A DNA stretch of 64,000 bases from Argyresthia goedartella (GCA_949825045.1 OX463816.1:15309579-15373578); one strand, 5' to 3'; shown: positions 12,990 through 25,755, numbered from the stretch's first letter. Numbers and translations are program-made. The notes: generated by a model not told the origin, from the sequence alone.

Positions 12990-13584
12990 AAAATCAAAAT
13001 CAAAATCAAAAATCATTTATTTCCATAGGATGTTGTTACATCACTTAGATCCGTCATTACATTTTTTTGGGTGAGTTCACTAACACAATGGCGGAATCTG
13101 TGGAGAAGAGCTCACCGAAGAAACTCCACAGTCGTCGCATCTTTTGCGTTTCCTTTTTTAATTAAAATATTGTCAAATTACAAAATGAATGCTAATTATA
13201 TATCGAAACAGCCTGTTACTCAAACAATCCATTCCCATGGACATCTGTCCTCTAAGTAATCAGATATCCTATAGTAACCTTTTTTATAAAATTTCTGTTT
13301 TATTATTATTTTAAACTTGTCTAAAGGTAAGTTTTTAATATCAGTAGGGACCTTATTGTAATAGCGTATACAATTGCCTTTAAAAGAATTACTAATTTTA
13401 TGTATTCGGCTTACATAAGCAACCAACTTGTCTTTATTTCTAGTATTAAAATTGTGTATATCACTGTACTTCTGAAAATTAGTTATATTTCTTTTTACAT
13501 ACACAAGATTGTCATAGATATATTGAGACACAAATGTCAGAATATTGATTTCTTTAAACTTTTCCCTCAGTGACACTCTAGGCC
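12990..13584 (-). mobile_element. 5'-truncated 3' copy of LINE-C
   Basis: The minus-strand reading at 13220-13584 is almost identical to the last ~120 residues of the LINE-C ORF at 42360-42721 (for example 'LREKFKEINILTFVSQYIYD' and 'GYYRISDYLEDRCPWE'). It has a few substitutions and a short read-through at the end. The 3' UTR is shared and ends in the same AAAATC hexamer tail near 12990-13013. Homology stops abruptly at 13584 inside the C-terminal domain. This is an ordinary 5'-truncated retrotransposition product, young by its similarity to the longer copy. Confidence 0.9.
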
Positions 13585-13769
13585 CACAAAGGGTTTCAAT
13601 TAGAAGCAAATCAGTGTTTGAAAATGGAATAGGAAATGTAGATATAAAGTAAAATACGGTGATGAAAGTAGGACTAAATCGCAGGATATTGAAACAGTGT
13701 TATTTTGGATTCTTTTCGGATTAATTTGCTCTTTGTATTATTGATTACATGATGATTTGTTAATTAATA

Positions 13770-13812
13770 GAAAAAAACCGGTCAAATGCAAGTCCAACTC
13801 GCTCAAGAAGGG
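13770..13812 (+). repeat. Fragment of abundant lepidopteran repeat (edge)
   Basis: 'ccggtcaaatgcaagtccaa' and 'ctcgctcaagaagggttg' match the edge of the repeat found complete at 61722-62138 ('cggtcaagtgcgagtctaaa'). Only this edge is recognisable. Confidence 0.5.
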
Positions 13813-15070
13813 TTGTCGTAGTCGGCTGGAGTCTTCGACGACTTCCGATAAAACTTGATCTTGGTGGCAATGCCCCTGATGATGTCCCCAGTGAAACCAC
13901 ACTGGATAACGACTGGTAGGTTGACTTGGCCTGGTCTTCTTTGGGATCGAGTTATTGAAGATCTTGTAAATTACATCTTAAAAGCGACCAACCATCGACT
14001 CCACATCCGGAGTGTCGACAACATTATCCTACGATACTCTACTCATGAGTTCATACAGAACTGTGTGGTTGCCCTTTGCAAAATTCCAGTCACTGTGACA
14101 GCTAATGTTGCTAGGATCCAAGCGTCTGGATACATTATGTACTAATAATTAGGCACCTACTTAATGTTTATTATGCTTGCTTGATTATGTTATGACGTTA
14201 ATTAAGTAGCTCAATTTTTGTGCTATTATGAATAAAAATCTTGGAATTGAATTGAATTGAATTGACCATACAGCTTAAACGGCGCTCAACTATATGAAAA
14301 TCGGCCCGACAAGCTTGACAATTATTGTCACTCTTATTAGCACTCCCCTAGTATCAGTAGCTAGTGATCCTGCAAATTGATGTTGCCCGCTAGTTCCGTC
14401 CGTGGACCTTCCTCCAATTGCTCCTCAGTTGTGATAACAGGCCACGGAGGGCGCTACTGGACTTACACTGATTAGTAAAAGGTGTGGGCGGCGTGGGATC
14501 GTACCAAGAACCGATTGCACGCTCTGCATTTGACCAAAACGTTAGCACAGAGCGTCACCGAGACATTATAGAAAAACTGCGAAGTTAGGGAACTCTTTGG
14601 GGTGTTTGGCGCGTTATAACGTTGATGTAGGTTTTGAAAGAAATGGAATAGAATTGATGACTATGCACTCAACAAAATTTGATCACACGATGCACTGATT
14701 TACTGTTTCACTGATGATATTGTTGAAGATTTTGAAAGAGACTTGGAGACGCATTGGTCCGTTACTGTTGTTATTAAAATTAGTAAAATTGGTGCTCTTT
14801 GGACTGTGTTTTCGAAAAATTTATACGGGGCGATTTAATACATTATCTTGTCCGTCTACCCGACATCCGGCCGAAGTTATATTGAGACTATTTAGGTATA
14901 TGGACACAGTGATATCCAAATTATTAAAATCAGTAGTTTCATTTTAGGCAATTAAATAGTTACAGTTTGTTATATAATGGTTTAAATTTGGAGAGGCCCG
15001 AATTTTAGGCTATCCACTTGAATTTATAAGTCATAAAGCTAATAAACTAAAAGTCATTATGCGGGTTAGA
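13813..15070. other. Intergenic DNA; (GAATT)n tail near 14250
   Basis: A 'gaattgaattgaattg' run at about 14252-14270, after an 'aataaaaatc' signal, looks like the 3' tail of an unidentified LINE on the plus strand. Its coding part could not be recognised (ORF 13855-14145 has no known motif). The remainder shows nothing identifiable. Confidence 0.4.
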
Positions 15071-15690
15071 TTACACAATAAAAGTTCACTCACAACTTCT
15101 TTTTGAACACAGACTGACGTCCTGTCTAGGAAGTAAAAATGTATATATGTCGCAGTTAGTTGGTTAAATCCGACACTTACCTAACTCTCTAGACCGTCAA
15201 TTAAATACCGACGTTTAACGAAGTCACTAGCATTTTGATTTAAATAAAGCATCGTTTTGGAAAACAATATGGCGTCACGAAAACAGCTGATTTGCACAAT
15301 TTATATCAGGGAAAAACATTGCGGCAGCTTAGGTGATGGGTAAAGGGGGTGAGCGAAGCGAAGCCCCCTTTATCCTTCGTGTTGGGTTGAACATGTAATA
15401 ACAACAATAAATACTTAAAACATAAACTTAAGTACACATAAAACAATATTTATATTGTATATGTCTTGTTGCCTAGAAACGTTTAGTCAACTCGTAAAAC
15501 GTTTCGTTCCCTTCCTTGTCTGACGGAATTTTAATGACTTGGTTAAACGTCGGTATTTAATTAACGGTCTGGAGAGTTAGTTAAGTGTCTGATTTAACCA
15601 ACTAACTGCGACATATATACATTTTTACTTCCTAGACAGGACGTCAGTCTGTGTTCAAAAAGAAGTTGTGAGTGAACTTTTATTGTGTAA
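15071..15690. mobile_element. Foldback/MITE element with ~158-bp TIRs
   Basis: Bases 15071-15228 are the inverse complement of about 15533-15690. The outer ~100 bp are identical and the inner part has a handful of mismatches. The termini read TTACACAATAAAAG and its complement, flanked symmetrically so that a TA target duplication (TA|CACAATA...TATTGTG|TA) is possible. The ~300-bp interior contains the GC-rich hairpin core also seen at 4805-4950, and no ORF. Pieces of the arm occur again at 58525-58577. It is a non-autonomous DNA element, and the Tc1/mariner affiliation is only suggested by the TA. Confidence 0.85.
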
Positions 15691-17318
15691 AATAAAGTAA
15701 TAAAAGAAATCCATTAATTTTTCAAAATTTATCACGTATTTATTGACTATTATTCTATTCTCGCATTCGGTCGGCTACAAAGTTTTAACTACAACTACCT
15801 AGATACGACGTTTGAAAGGTTAAGGAAACATTGTTGTAAGGAGGTGCTTAGTTACAAGGCTTGTCAAGAATATCTTCTTTTCTTTCTTTCTTTAGGTATA
15901 ATTCTGTAGGTATAATTTTGAATGTACCTATTACCTGTAGGTACTGGCTGATTAGGTGATTTTAAACACTTTAATTAACCTTTAATAAGTCGCGAGCTTG
16001 TAAAACTGTCATCTGTTTTTAAGTTATTTATATTTAAAGAAGAAATGGTTTTAGGTAACTAATAGTGGATAATAGGAACAGTTGCAAGATAGAGGAAAGT
16101 TTGAGAAGCTTATCATTGGCATCCCGGTGCGAGGTAAATAACCTCGGAAATCGCCAGCAATTTATTAGGCTCAAGGATGAACCTGAATAAAGAGGAGTGA
16201 GCGGCGATTATCACTCCATACACAGGGTGTAGCAGTACCGCTTGTTATGTTTTTTCGGCCCTTATATCGACGAGGGATACTTGATACCCGGCCGATCACA
16301 TAATCTTCGACATGGAAAGTAATAATTCCAGGGGTAAAGATATACTCGTAGATTTTCATTTGAATTTGGATTTTTAGGAATTAAACAAACTGTATGAAGC
16401 ATATCACACCAAATTCGAAAGCGGGCCCGCGCTGTTGTGTCAGCGTGAGCATACATTTGACAATATTGATAACCAACCCGCCCCACCGCCCCGCCACTGT
16501 CCCGCCTGTGGTGTGCCGAAGCCTTTTACCCCTTTATAATCAAATTCCTAGTAATTTGGAGCTTTTATTTACCGTCGACAGTACGTCGGCAAGCAACATG
16601 CGTCCGTTACGAAGGGTGGCGTAAAACCTCTGAGTTACAATGCCTCTTACGATTATTTAAGTTTTTATTTACGATTATTTTTCTTTGTATTTAAAATGTG
16701 CTCAAAGAATCCCACAATGAATACCACAGGTTTTCAGGCAAATGAAATGATCGTCTGTATGCAAATAGTGCGATATTTTCCAGGCTGTGCAATTTTCCGG
16801 TAGATATCCTACAAGTAATAAATTGTAACTGGTACTTAGAAAGAATAAATGATGAAGAAATAACAACAGTGAGTTCCATTACTTCAAGCCACATAAAGTA
16901 AGTATAAAGAAGTTCCTCTAAGCCCATTCAAAATTCACTGAGTACATTACCATTTTTATTAGAAAATATACTTACGCACTTGAGTAATGTTAAGATGAGA
17001 CGTTTCTACCGCGTATAAATGGGACGACATTCACGATAGCATTTGTCAGAGGACCCTTGAGCCTGTAAAATTGTGCTCATATTGTAAGGGCTAATCCTGA
17101 ACATGAATTCATCAGGTTTCGCTCGTAACTTGGCTTATCTCTGGCGCGGTACCGGCCCTGATAACTAATAGGATTACTACCTATATAATAAAATGTGAGC
17201 TTTGTTTTGTTTAAAGAAAGGTAACTGAGGAACCCTAGATTGGTATGTGAATAGTGAGTGGTGGTAAACTAACAAGTTATCCAGATATTTTTGGCTTACA
17301 AACAAATTACTATTTTCA
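15691..17318. other. Intergenic DNA, no gene seen
   Basis: No recognisable coding motif. A repeat edge 'acacagggtgta' lies near 16219. Short ORFs (16171-16624, 16691-16927) have no supportable function. Confidence 0.4.
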
Positions 17319-17354
17319 TTAACCGCCCATTAACCGGGTAATGGGCGGTTTAAA
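17319..17354. repeat. Short perfect hairpin
   Basis: 'aaccgcccatta' and 'taatgggcggtt' form 12-bp arms around a 6-nt loop 'accggg'. It stands alone in AT-rich DNA. No function is inferred. Confidence 0.6.
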
Positions 17355-17647
17355 AAATATCTTTGGTTACAGTTCATTAAAAAAAAAGAAGTTTCTGTAA
17401 AATGCTCTATCTACAATATTCAAGGTACTTTCTGTCCATTTGGCATAGCCATGGGACACCCTTTATACTATACCAAATTTAAAAATACATACAAAATCAC
17501 GTGCCGTATACATCTAGGGAAGTCGGTTAGTGCAGTTGGTCGCACGGATAACTCATCATCAGACAGCACATTACTCGTCATAGGCTGTTTATGTGTAGGG
17601 TGAATGAATAAATACCTGTGTCATGTGACCAAACAAATTGCGTGCTT

Positions 17648-17785
17648 GCTTATTCAAGTACAGTCCGCGCCACTACTCAAGTCCTGCGATGGAAAGTGGA
17701 ACTAATAACGCTGATGCCACAGGCAAGTTTCACTGGCAAGATAACGGTAGGACTTGAGTGGTGGCGGGGACTCTAAGCAAGATGT
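17648..17785. repeat. Imperfect inverted repeat, ~40-bp arms
   Basis: 'gtccgcgccactactcaagtc' (17664 on, shown cut) pairs with the complement of 'gacttgagtggtggcgggga' (17752-17771), and flanking 'ttgctta' blocks extend the arms. The spacer is about 50 bp. It is a small foldback or MITE remnant without an ORF. Confidence 0.55.
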
Positions 17786-18957
17786 ATTTGGATTCTATAC
17801 CTAATTTAAACCAAACTTTTTGGTTAGGCTTCTCCCTCCGACGCACTATTGTAAATATTGTCACGTGATGTTAGGGCGGTAATCTCACGGGAATGATGAT
17901 GTCATTTTTGATTGTCATTTCTGCCTTATATTTATAGAAATAAAGTGAAATCACCAGTCTCGTGACAATTTGGACTGAGAGTCGATTTTTTTGGTCATTG
18001 CAATTTTTGCCTTATTTTACATTGTATTGAAAAGATAAAAGCATGAAAACTTGAAAAAACGCGTTTTCTAGTTATGAGACGGTTAGATCGTTTTTTTGCC
18101 CCCAAAAACCCCTATATGTATAACAAACTTCATCAAACACTTTGCGCCGTTTTCAAGAACTCAAAACATATATAGTTACAAATATTCCGGCCTACGGCCT
18201 GCGGCCTCGCACCTATAGTGGATATATTATACCCTAGTCTGAAGCCACCTAAGCATTGAAGCAATCTGTCACCATTCGACTATTTGATATGATCATGATA
18301 TGTTAAATTTTACCACTGATTTGATTTTCACCACCCAATAAATGATCTGAAGTTATCTGCCCATAATGTGTGTCCGATTTGCCACGAACTTGATCCATAT
18401 TCGGAGAATAAGCGATGTTTTCTTTGTTTTGGTGGATAGTGTAGGTAAAGACCTAATATTTGATCGGCGGCACGCGGCGGGACCGCGAGAGACTCTTCAA
18501 GTGCTATCTTGGAGCGTTCTATAGCCGTCAATGTCCTTGGTACGTGACTTTCTCCGAGGAAAGACAGCGGCAGCCGACTATCGCATATTTAAAAGGGGAT
18601 AGATTCCACGAGAGGAAAAAATGTAAATTTTTGCAGCGATGCTAGACCTGTTTGTCACGGGCGCAGGCAAAATCGTTAAAGGGTAGGATTTTTCATTTTA
18701 CGCTCGGAGGACGGGCGGTATGTTGCTAAACTTATAAAAAAGGCATCGCGTTTTTACTCACATGTGCCTGGTTCGTGTTGAGATTCATATTCCGCGGGCT
18801 CCTCATATTCGCGTGTTCGCAATTTGCATGTTCAAAGAATTACTGCCAGGCCAGCTGAATTTAGAGCTATCTCGCTATTTAGCAGCAACGCTATTAGTTT
18901 GATGGTAGTTTTGGTGTAGTTTAGAACGAGACATTGTAGCATTAAAAGTTTACTTTA
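17786..18957. other. Intergenic DNA, no gene seen
   Basis: Contains a stretch around 18085-18180 with a 'tttttttgcccccaaaaacc' block that resembles common lepidopteran non-coding repeats. No gene recognised. Confidence 0.4.
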
Positions 18958-19110
18958 GCACCAGCACCCTAGCTTTTTAGGGTTCCGTAGAGAAACAAGG
19001 TTCCCCTTATAGTTTCGTCAAATCTGTCTGTCTGTCCGTCCGTATGTCACAGCAACTTTATGAAAAAACTATTAGGATTACACAGGTGAAACTTGGTATG
19101 TAGATGTATT
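18958..19110 (+). repeat. Abundant lepidopteran repeat, partial (forward)
   Basis: 'agggttccgta' followed by 'ctgtctgtctgtccgtccgt' and 'tgtcacagcaactt' is the diagnostic block of a very common lepidopteran interspersed repeat. The inverted, longer copy is at 61722-62138. It is non-coding. Confidence 0.65.
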
Positions 19111-19412
19111 TTGTAAACTGCTTTACGATTTTTAAACAAAAATTTATATAATTGAATTGAATGGAACACATTGAACTGAAACATTTCTTTTTAATCAAGG
19201 CTGTGTCTTTAAGTCGAATAAGTAGGGTCTCTATAGATAGGTCCTTAAAATGACGTTGAGGTTACTGAAACCGTTTTTCCTCTAAGTAAATCGTTAAAGA
19301 GACAGACCCTTCCAAAGTTGAAAAATGTGTGTGTCTAACTTTTAACTTAAGAGAGTGAAAAATCTAAAAAAAATATATGCTTTGTATCTTAATAAACACT
19401 TAAATGAAAATT

Positions 19413-19690
19413 GGTTTGAACACCCGACGACCCGAATGATCGAGTCGGCGGTGACCCTGCCTACGAAGCCAAGGGTCCCGGATTCGAGACCCGGTGGGGG
19501 CAAATATTTGTTTGATGAAAACGGATGTTTGTACCCTAGTCATGATTGTTTATTTATCTAAGTATAATATGTATCTATATAAGTATGTGTATCGTTGTCT
19601 AGTACCCAAGATACAGGGAAACCTAGTTTGGGGCTAGATCAATGTGTGTAATTAGCGTCCAAGGTATTATTATTATTAATAACAAAATAA
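19413..19690 (+). mobile_element. Lepidopteran tRNA-derived SINE
   Basis: The head contains a pol III B-box-like GGATTCGAGACC (19480-19491) preceded by an A-box-like 'gatcgagtcgg'. The body has 'ctgcctacgaagcc', 'cccagtcatg'-type and 'tatcgttgtctagtaccca' (19588-19607) blocks, and a tail of ATT repeats at 19666-19681. I recognise this order as a SINE family widespread in moths and butterflies. SINEs are transcribed by RNA polymerase III and mobilised by LINE enzymes. The copy is diverged, and start and end are approximate. Confidence 0.75.
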
Positions 19691-19833
19691 AATAAGCAGT
19701 TTTTAAAGATATAAATCATTTATTAAAAACCGCAAAGATAACTTTGTCAGTCATACAAACACTATGAAAAACAAAGTAAAAACACAAGCATCCAGTCACA
19801 TAATTACTTGTTACAACGGAACCCTTCATTGGC

Positions 19834-19874
19834 GAGTCCGACTCGCACTTGGTCACTTTTTATATGAGCAATGA
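19834..19874 (-). repeat. Edge fragment of abundant lepidopteran repeat
   Basis: 'ggcgagtccgactcgcactt' followed by 'ggtcactttt' is the inverse complement of the repeat edge seen at 61729 and 13770. Nothing further of the element is present. Confidence 0.5.
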
Positions 19875-20283
19875 ATTAATGGAACAGCTTCTATTATAAT
19901 AATTCATCATCTTTACTGCCACAACAGAATATTAAACACCCAGCGGCTATTCACAAACAACAATTAATATAACTCAGCGCTACAGATAAATATTTGAGCA
20001 TTGATGACTCAGCGGTGAATTTTGTAAGTGGGCCCCTTCATATATTTTTCTCAAACACGCAATGAAATATCGCCATTACGTGCGTTGTAACAGGCTTGGA
20101 AGTATCACGTTTCGGGCCGCACAACTCAAGGGAACTTTAAAGGAATTTCATACAAAATTGCAGGTCTAAGCCGGTTTTTTTTTAATTGTATGCTCAAAGC
20201 TAAATACATCAACGGGCGCATGAAACGCCGCCCACGGGATGTGGCTCCATCCACTCCAAAACCATGCGTGAGGACGGCAGCAA
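19875..20283. other. Left flank of the LINE-B insertion site
   Basis: This is older sequence that continued directly into 55921-55956 before LINE-B inserted. From about 20200 it becomes GC-richer, and across the reconstructed junction it keeps an open frame (see findings). No product is recognised. Confidence 0.4.
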
Positions 20284-20295
20284 GCAGGGTAACAT

Positions 20296-21401
20296 TATTA
20301 TTATTTTTATATATTGTTTTTAATTTATTGAAGGTTTAGTACACAATGTGACTATGTCACCTTCGTATGGGCTACAATTTTAATCTAAATCTAATTAGCT
20401 TACTTAATATAAACTTAACAATTATTTTCTAGCACGCATTCCAAATATAATTAATTTGTATAACCTTCGCGCATCGTCTGACGTAGGGTAAGATAATGCA
20501 ACATTACAGGCACCAATAATAGAAAACAGAAAATTGAGCCAAATGCTGGAGGGCGCTTTTTGAATCAGAAAGCACAGCTATATTTAAATGATCCAGCGTT
20601 GAGGCATATTCGATGGCCTTTTCTATAGCAAATAATTCCGCATATTGTCGATATCGATAATGATCGATATTTTACATTCAATTTTGTATCTTACACTATG
20701 ATTAGATTGAGGATCCCAAAATGCTGCTCCTATTTTACCATTACAATCTTTGGACGCGTCTGTATATAGTTGATAGCTATTTTCATATTTGGTCTGCAAT
20801 AAAAATGAGCACCTATCTACCAAGTACTTATCATTGTGTAATCTTTTGGCTTTATCTATATCATCAATTTTACTATAAATTAAATCATCTAAGTTTATAC
20901 TCATCCAAGTATCCAAGGAAAACATATCCAACATAGGACTGGAGTGTATGGGAAGACTGTTAAATTTTGTGTGAATATCTACTAATAATGGTATTTTGGC
21001 TGTAGAGCTCCGGTCGGTGTTATCAACCACTGAGAGTTCCTCAAATAAACGTATGGTATAATTATTTTCTAAAGACTTAGCACGTAACCAAAACTTTCCA
21101 GCCAAATATCTTCTTCTTAAATGCAAAAGTTGTAGACAAAGCTCGCTTTCCATTACATGTATAGGAGTTGTCTTTATAAACCCACCAATCACCCTCATGG
21201 CCTGATTTTGAACCTTTTCAAGTTTGTATAGATGACACTTAGCGCTTGTGCCATATAGGAAGCTACTGTAATCTATTCGGCTGCGAGAATAATAGATATA
21301 TACAATCTGCGAAGATGTATTGGGTGTACTCCCCAGTTGAGCCTGATAAAACTTTAAACACATTTAAGAATTTTTGAATTTTTTCTCGCACACTATCAAT
21401 A
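20296..21401 (-). pseudogene. LINE-B ORF2 3' part: RT C-terminus and RNase H
   Basis: The minus strand encodes the end of a reverse transcriptase ('REKIQKFLNVFKVLSG', then a frameshift, then 'SRIDYSSFLYG' and 'LEKVQNQAMRVIGG') followed by an RNase H domain. Its active-site blocks are 'YTDASKDCNGKIGAAF' (first Asp), 'ELFAIEKAIEYAST' (Glu) and 'VLSDSKSALQHL' (second Asp), the last two after another frameshift near 20640. After a stop near 20500 comes a 3' UTR with AATAAA near 20330 and a short ATAATAATAATG-type tail at about 20296. The reading enters directly from 33489-33654 once the Merlin insertion is ignored. Confidence 0.85.
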
Positions 21402-21922
21402 GGGTTGGTTTTTGAATGGTTCCAAATTAATTTGATTATAATGATATTTTTTATGGATAGCTGGCACTTACTTTTCATACCAAAGTGCTTTTCTTTTTTG
21501 TCGGAAATGCACAGTTTTTCTGAAAATTGAAAGTTAAAATTGCGAATTTTCTATGATCAAAACGTAATTTGCAACTAAAATCGGCAAAACATAACTTTTA
21601 TTTATTTATTTTATTTATGTTTTTATTTACTGATTACAGAGTTTACAGCACATACGATACAAATAAGACAAAAAGGTAAACTTATCTTTGGCCAATTACA
21701 AACTCTCATTATTTAAGACTAAGCAGGTATGATAGAAAGCATACAGTTTACATTAAAAAGAAAAATTAAATTAAATCAAAAATTAAATTAACTTACATCA
21801 AAATTACATTATTGTGGTTATGTGAGTGAGTTTGTGTATATGGGACTATGTGTATGGGAGTGTGTGTATGATAGAGAGAGAGAGAGAGAATTTAAATGAT
21901 TATGCAGGAACAGAAGGCAGGC

Positions 21923-24790
21923 TTACCTTTGTTCCTTAAGCAACGACATAATCCGTTTTTTGAAGAGCGGCTTTGATAGATGAAAAATGTCCGGGTCGGC
22001 AAAGTACTTGTTGTAAGTGCGGGGCAGCCTGCAGCTGATTGAGTTAGCTGCGTAGTTTGTGCGTGCGAAGGGAATATGGAAGAGTTTGTTTGCAGAGTGG
22101 CGAGTGCGAATAGATACATCCAGTTTAAGTAATGAGTTAACGAGGTCAGGGCAATCGACACCTCCGTTATAGAGGAGCATCATATCAAGCATCTTCCGAC
22201 GGTTCTCGAGGCTCTCGAAACCGTGGTGTTGGCAAGAGTTCTCGTATCCTTCGCTTGAAAATCTGTCACGGAAGTTAAGTTGTTTTAAAAACTTCTTTTG
22301 AATGCGTTCTACTTTGTCCACGTAGACGCCATACTGTGGATTCCAAGAAGTACTGCAATATTCAAGGACACTTCTCACATATGCACAGTAAAGTATTCGA
22401 ACACATCCCATGTCTGAAAAAGGTTTGGTGACTCTTAAAATAAACCCTAAATTTCTAAAAGCTTTGCTAGTTATTGCCTCTACATGCTCCTCGAATGTCA
22501 GCTTATCATCAAGAATCACCCCCAAGTCGCGTATCGAGTGAACTCTCAGAATAGGGATATTGTTGAGATGATAGCTGTGCAAAATGGGCTGGTTTCTTCT
22601 TGTGAAGCTGATGGTGTTGCATTTCGAGGCATTGACATTAATTCTATTTATATCATAGTAGTGTGTCAGACGATCCAAATCCTCCTGCAGCAGATCACAA
22701 TCTTGAGTAGACTTAATTTGCTTATATATTTTGTTATCGTCAGCATACAGGAGGAATTTGGCGTGGTGGAAGCACACACCTATAACGTATAGATAGGCTA
22801 CATATAATAGGGGACCCAATATTGACCCTTGTGGGACTCCAGACGGGATAATAATTTGATTAGACATGTGTTCACCAATCACAACAGCCTGACAACGGTT
22901 CGCGATATAAGATTTTGTCCATCGTAAGAGGTCGCCCTGGATGCCTAGTTTTTCTAACTTCCTTAAAAGTATGTTATGGTCAACACGGTCGAAGGCCTTC
23001 TCAAAGTCGGTGTAGATGGCGTCCACCTATCCACCGCCATCCATGTCTCTAAGTACCGCATCTACAAAAGTAGCCAGATTAGTTGTGGTAGATTTAGACC
23101 TCATAAAACCATGCTGATCCCCAGGGATGTTATTGGAAATAGTGGCGTAGATATGGTCGTGGACCACTCGCTCCATAATTTTGCTGAATGCGTTGAGTAT
23201 CGATATAGGCCTGTAGTGTTCTACAGGCAGCCTAGAACCTTTTTTGTGTATAGGCACAATATTTGCAAATTTCCACTGATTGGGAAAGACACCTTCGCAG
23301 AATGACCTGTTGAAGATGGTTGTAAGTGGTACAGCGAGAACCTTGGCACAGCGGGCGATTAGTATTGGAGGAATCTTGTCGCTGCCGGGGCCTTTACTTT
23401 TGTCCAGGGTGCTGAGTATTTTGAAAACGCTGTCTGTAGATACTCGCACCGCGCTTATAACTCTGGGATGGGCTGGTTCGAGGAGGTTAGTGTTGTGGTA
23501 TACTGCAACGGGTTCGCTAAACATCCTACCGAAGTACTCATTGAAGGCATTGCAAGTGTCTTTTTCGGTTTGAAGGGCAACCGTGCCATGAGTCATATAA
23601 CTGGGATAACCCGAGCCTTCTCTACGCATATTTTTAACGTACGACCAGAAAAGTTTCCGGTTATTTTTTATGCTATCTTGTACCAGGTTTATGTAACTTA
23701 TGTGACAATTATGTTGAGCGAGTTTGCACCTACTACGGAGGAGAGAGAACGCCTTGTAGTCTACGGGGTTCCTATGTTTTCTCCATACCTTAAGCAGTTT
23801 GTTTTTCTCTGATAATGGCAACCAGTGACCGACTATACCAGATTGGGTACTGACGCGAGCTGCTTGTTGTTCTCTTAGGGACGTATTTTTCTATGGCATC
23901 ATGTATATGCGAGTTCAACAAGCAGACCGCGTCATCAAGCGAGCCAGAGTCGACGCTAGACCAGTCGATTTTGGAAAGATAATTGTTCATGTCTTCATAA
24001 TTGCCTTTACGGAATTGGTACCTGAACTGCTTAATGGTGGGGATATCAACTATGCCAATGTCTGCGGTTTCCATTACAAGGGTTGTATGGAAAAGGTCTT
24101 CATCTACAACTGGTGACGGAGCCTGATGTATGTCTAATGGAAAATTGGTGTAGACAAGATCCAAAACGTTTTCGCAGCAGTTCTTCAGCCTGTTGTGTTG
24201 AGTAAGACCAAGGAAGTTCATTAAGCATGTTAGGTTGGTGGCAGAGTTCTGAAGAGCGACTGGACCAGTCCTCATGCATAGTGGCGCACTTGTGTCCCAA
24301 TTAAGGCAGGGTAGATTAAAATCTCCTACTATAAGATACAGGTCATCCGGGTGTTGCTGGGTGATATCACTCAGCCCCTTGAGAAAGTACTGTACGCGTT
24401 CAGGTAGGTTTACGTCAGGAGGTAAGTATACAAGGGAAATATGCAGATCATGTTTGGAAGCAATTGCGCCGCCCGGCACGGTCAGCCATATACTTTCGTG
24501 GTCGGCGCGATGGCACTCAGGCCGAGCGCGCGCATTGAGTGCGGGCGAGCTAAGTGCCATTACACCACCGCCGGCCGTCGCAGATGCACGGTCGTGACGG
24601 AATATGTTATAGCGATTGGGATCCGTGATCTCCGCGTTAAGAAAACCCTCACACAGTTTCGTTTCTGTGATTAAAATGAGGTCATAATCAAATGCCGCGA
24701 TACTATTATAAAAATTCATAGTCTTAGTCCTCAGACCATTCACGTTTTGATAAAATATGCGTAAGCTATGATTTTTGAATTTTATGCTGG
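21923..24790 (-). pseudogene. LINE-A ORF2: endonuclease and reverse transcriptase
   Basis: Read from high to low coordinates. The first part is an APE-type endonuclease with 'YQNVNGLRTKT' (near 24750), 'LILITETKL', 'SLVYLPPDV' and 'IVGDFNLPCLNWD'. The RT follows with 'KGPGSDKIPP', 'HYRPISILNAFSKIMERV', 'DFEKAFDRVDHNIL', 'GVPQGSILGPLL' and catalytic 'LYADDNKIY', ending at 21923. The enzyme would nick chromosomal DNA and copy its RNA there. Two lesions separate the three open stretches: a 1-nt slip in an A-run near 23813 and an in-frame TAG at 23027-23029. Otherwise the frame is intact, so inactivation looks fairly recent. No RNase H is present. Clade is given only as the CR1/Jockey group. Confidence 0.9.
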
Positions 24791-24949
24791 CTCGACATAG
24801 TTATGTCATAACATGTAGATTGGTTTAAGTTGTAGTTATTAATAATAGTTCTGCAGACGACAGAGACGGCTCCGATTAGACACATTGATAAGCATATTGA
24901 TTTTGATGTCATTGGTGTGATGTAAAAGATAACAAAGTGATGTATAGGT

Positions 24950-25314
24950 TGTCTTCGCCAAAATATAAAATATTACCAATTTATCTATTATTTAAGTACT
25001 GCTACCCTCACTACGCATTCATCACTCATTCAAACACTCACTCTTCCTTTCGCATCCTTTCGTTCATTCTTTTCCTGACGGAACCAGTTCAGATCGAGAC
25101 GCGCGCGCATAAGGGGCAAACCACTACGCTCCCCACAAGAAAATTCCTACAAACGCTAATTACGCTACCTAGTGATTGTGTTATTAACCTAGCACCGGTG
25201 CAGTGTAGTGTTTGTGAAAACCTATTTGGATTAATGTGAAAATCAAAACCTATCTCCTGGGTAGAAGACCAGCGCAAGTAAGGTACCACCATTCCTTTAC
25301 TTTTCCTTCTCCCA
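24950..25314 (+). repeat. BEL-A1 5' LTR
   Basis: A 365-bp repeat beginning TGTCTTCGCC and ending CTTCTCCCA, identical to 30060-30424 except at two positions seen by eye. The TSD TAGGT (24945-24949) lies directly outside. Confidence 0.95.
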
Positions 25315-25321
25315 AGTGTTT

Positions 25322-25338
25322 TGGTCCTTCGAGCCGGA
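25322..25338 (+). promoter_or_regulatory. BEL-A1 primer-binding site, tRNA-Tyr type
   Basis: TGGTCCTTCGAGCCGGA starts 7 nt after the LTR and is complementary to the 3' end of insect tRNA-Tyr (…TCCGGCTCGAAGGA plus CCA). It would prime minus-strand synthesis. The equivalent site of BEL-A2 (about 39411-39427) has changes, including in the TGGTCC part. Confidence 0.8.
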
Positions 25339-25755
25339 TACCTACTCCCTCAGAAAACGCATCACACGCAACTCATACATAATTTTCTTATATTTCACGC
25401 TAATTTTGATAAAATTGATACGCAAACTCATTCATGTCCGCCATTACAGTGGCCGGGTTTTCTCGTAATTTTCGGTAAATGCACATATTTCTCCCTCATA
25501 ATACCGCTATTATTATCTCATATACACACCATAGTTTATGTATTGTTTATCAAAATCAGCCGCACACTCATAGTTTTCAAAATATTCATACTAGTGAGCC
25601 GTACCTCACCCCCCGCCCCCCACGCTGTTCAAACCACGCGGTTTCTCATTGCAGCAGCCGCGCCGCGGACCGTTTTTGAACTCGATCTACCTAGTAACTA
25701 ACTTACTACCTATTTGTCTCACATTTGTTTACGCGAAACATAATAACGCATAAAT

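Noticed and set aside
13855..14145. 96-codon plus-strand ORF as a host gene
   Set aside because: No recognisable domain; lies before a (GAATT)n tail and is probably LINE 3' debris.
17319..17354. Hairpin as a bacterial-type terminator
   Set aside because: The context is clearly eukaryotic and no gene ends there.
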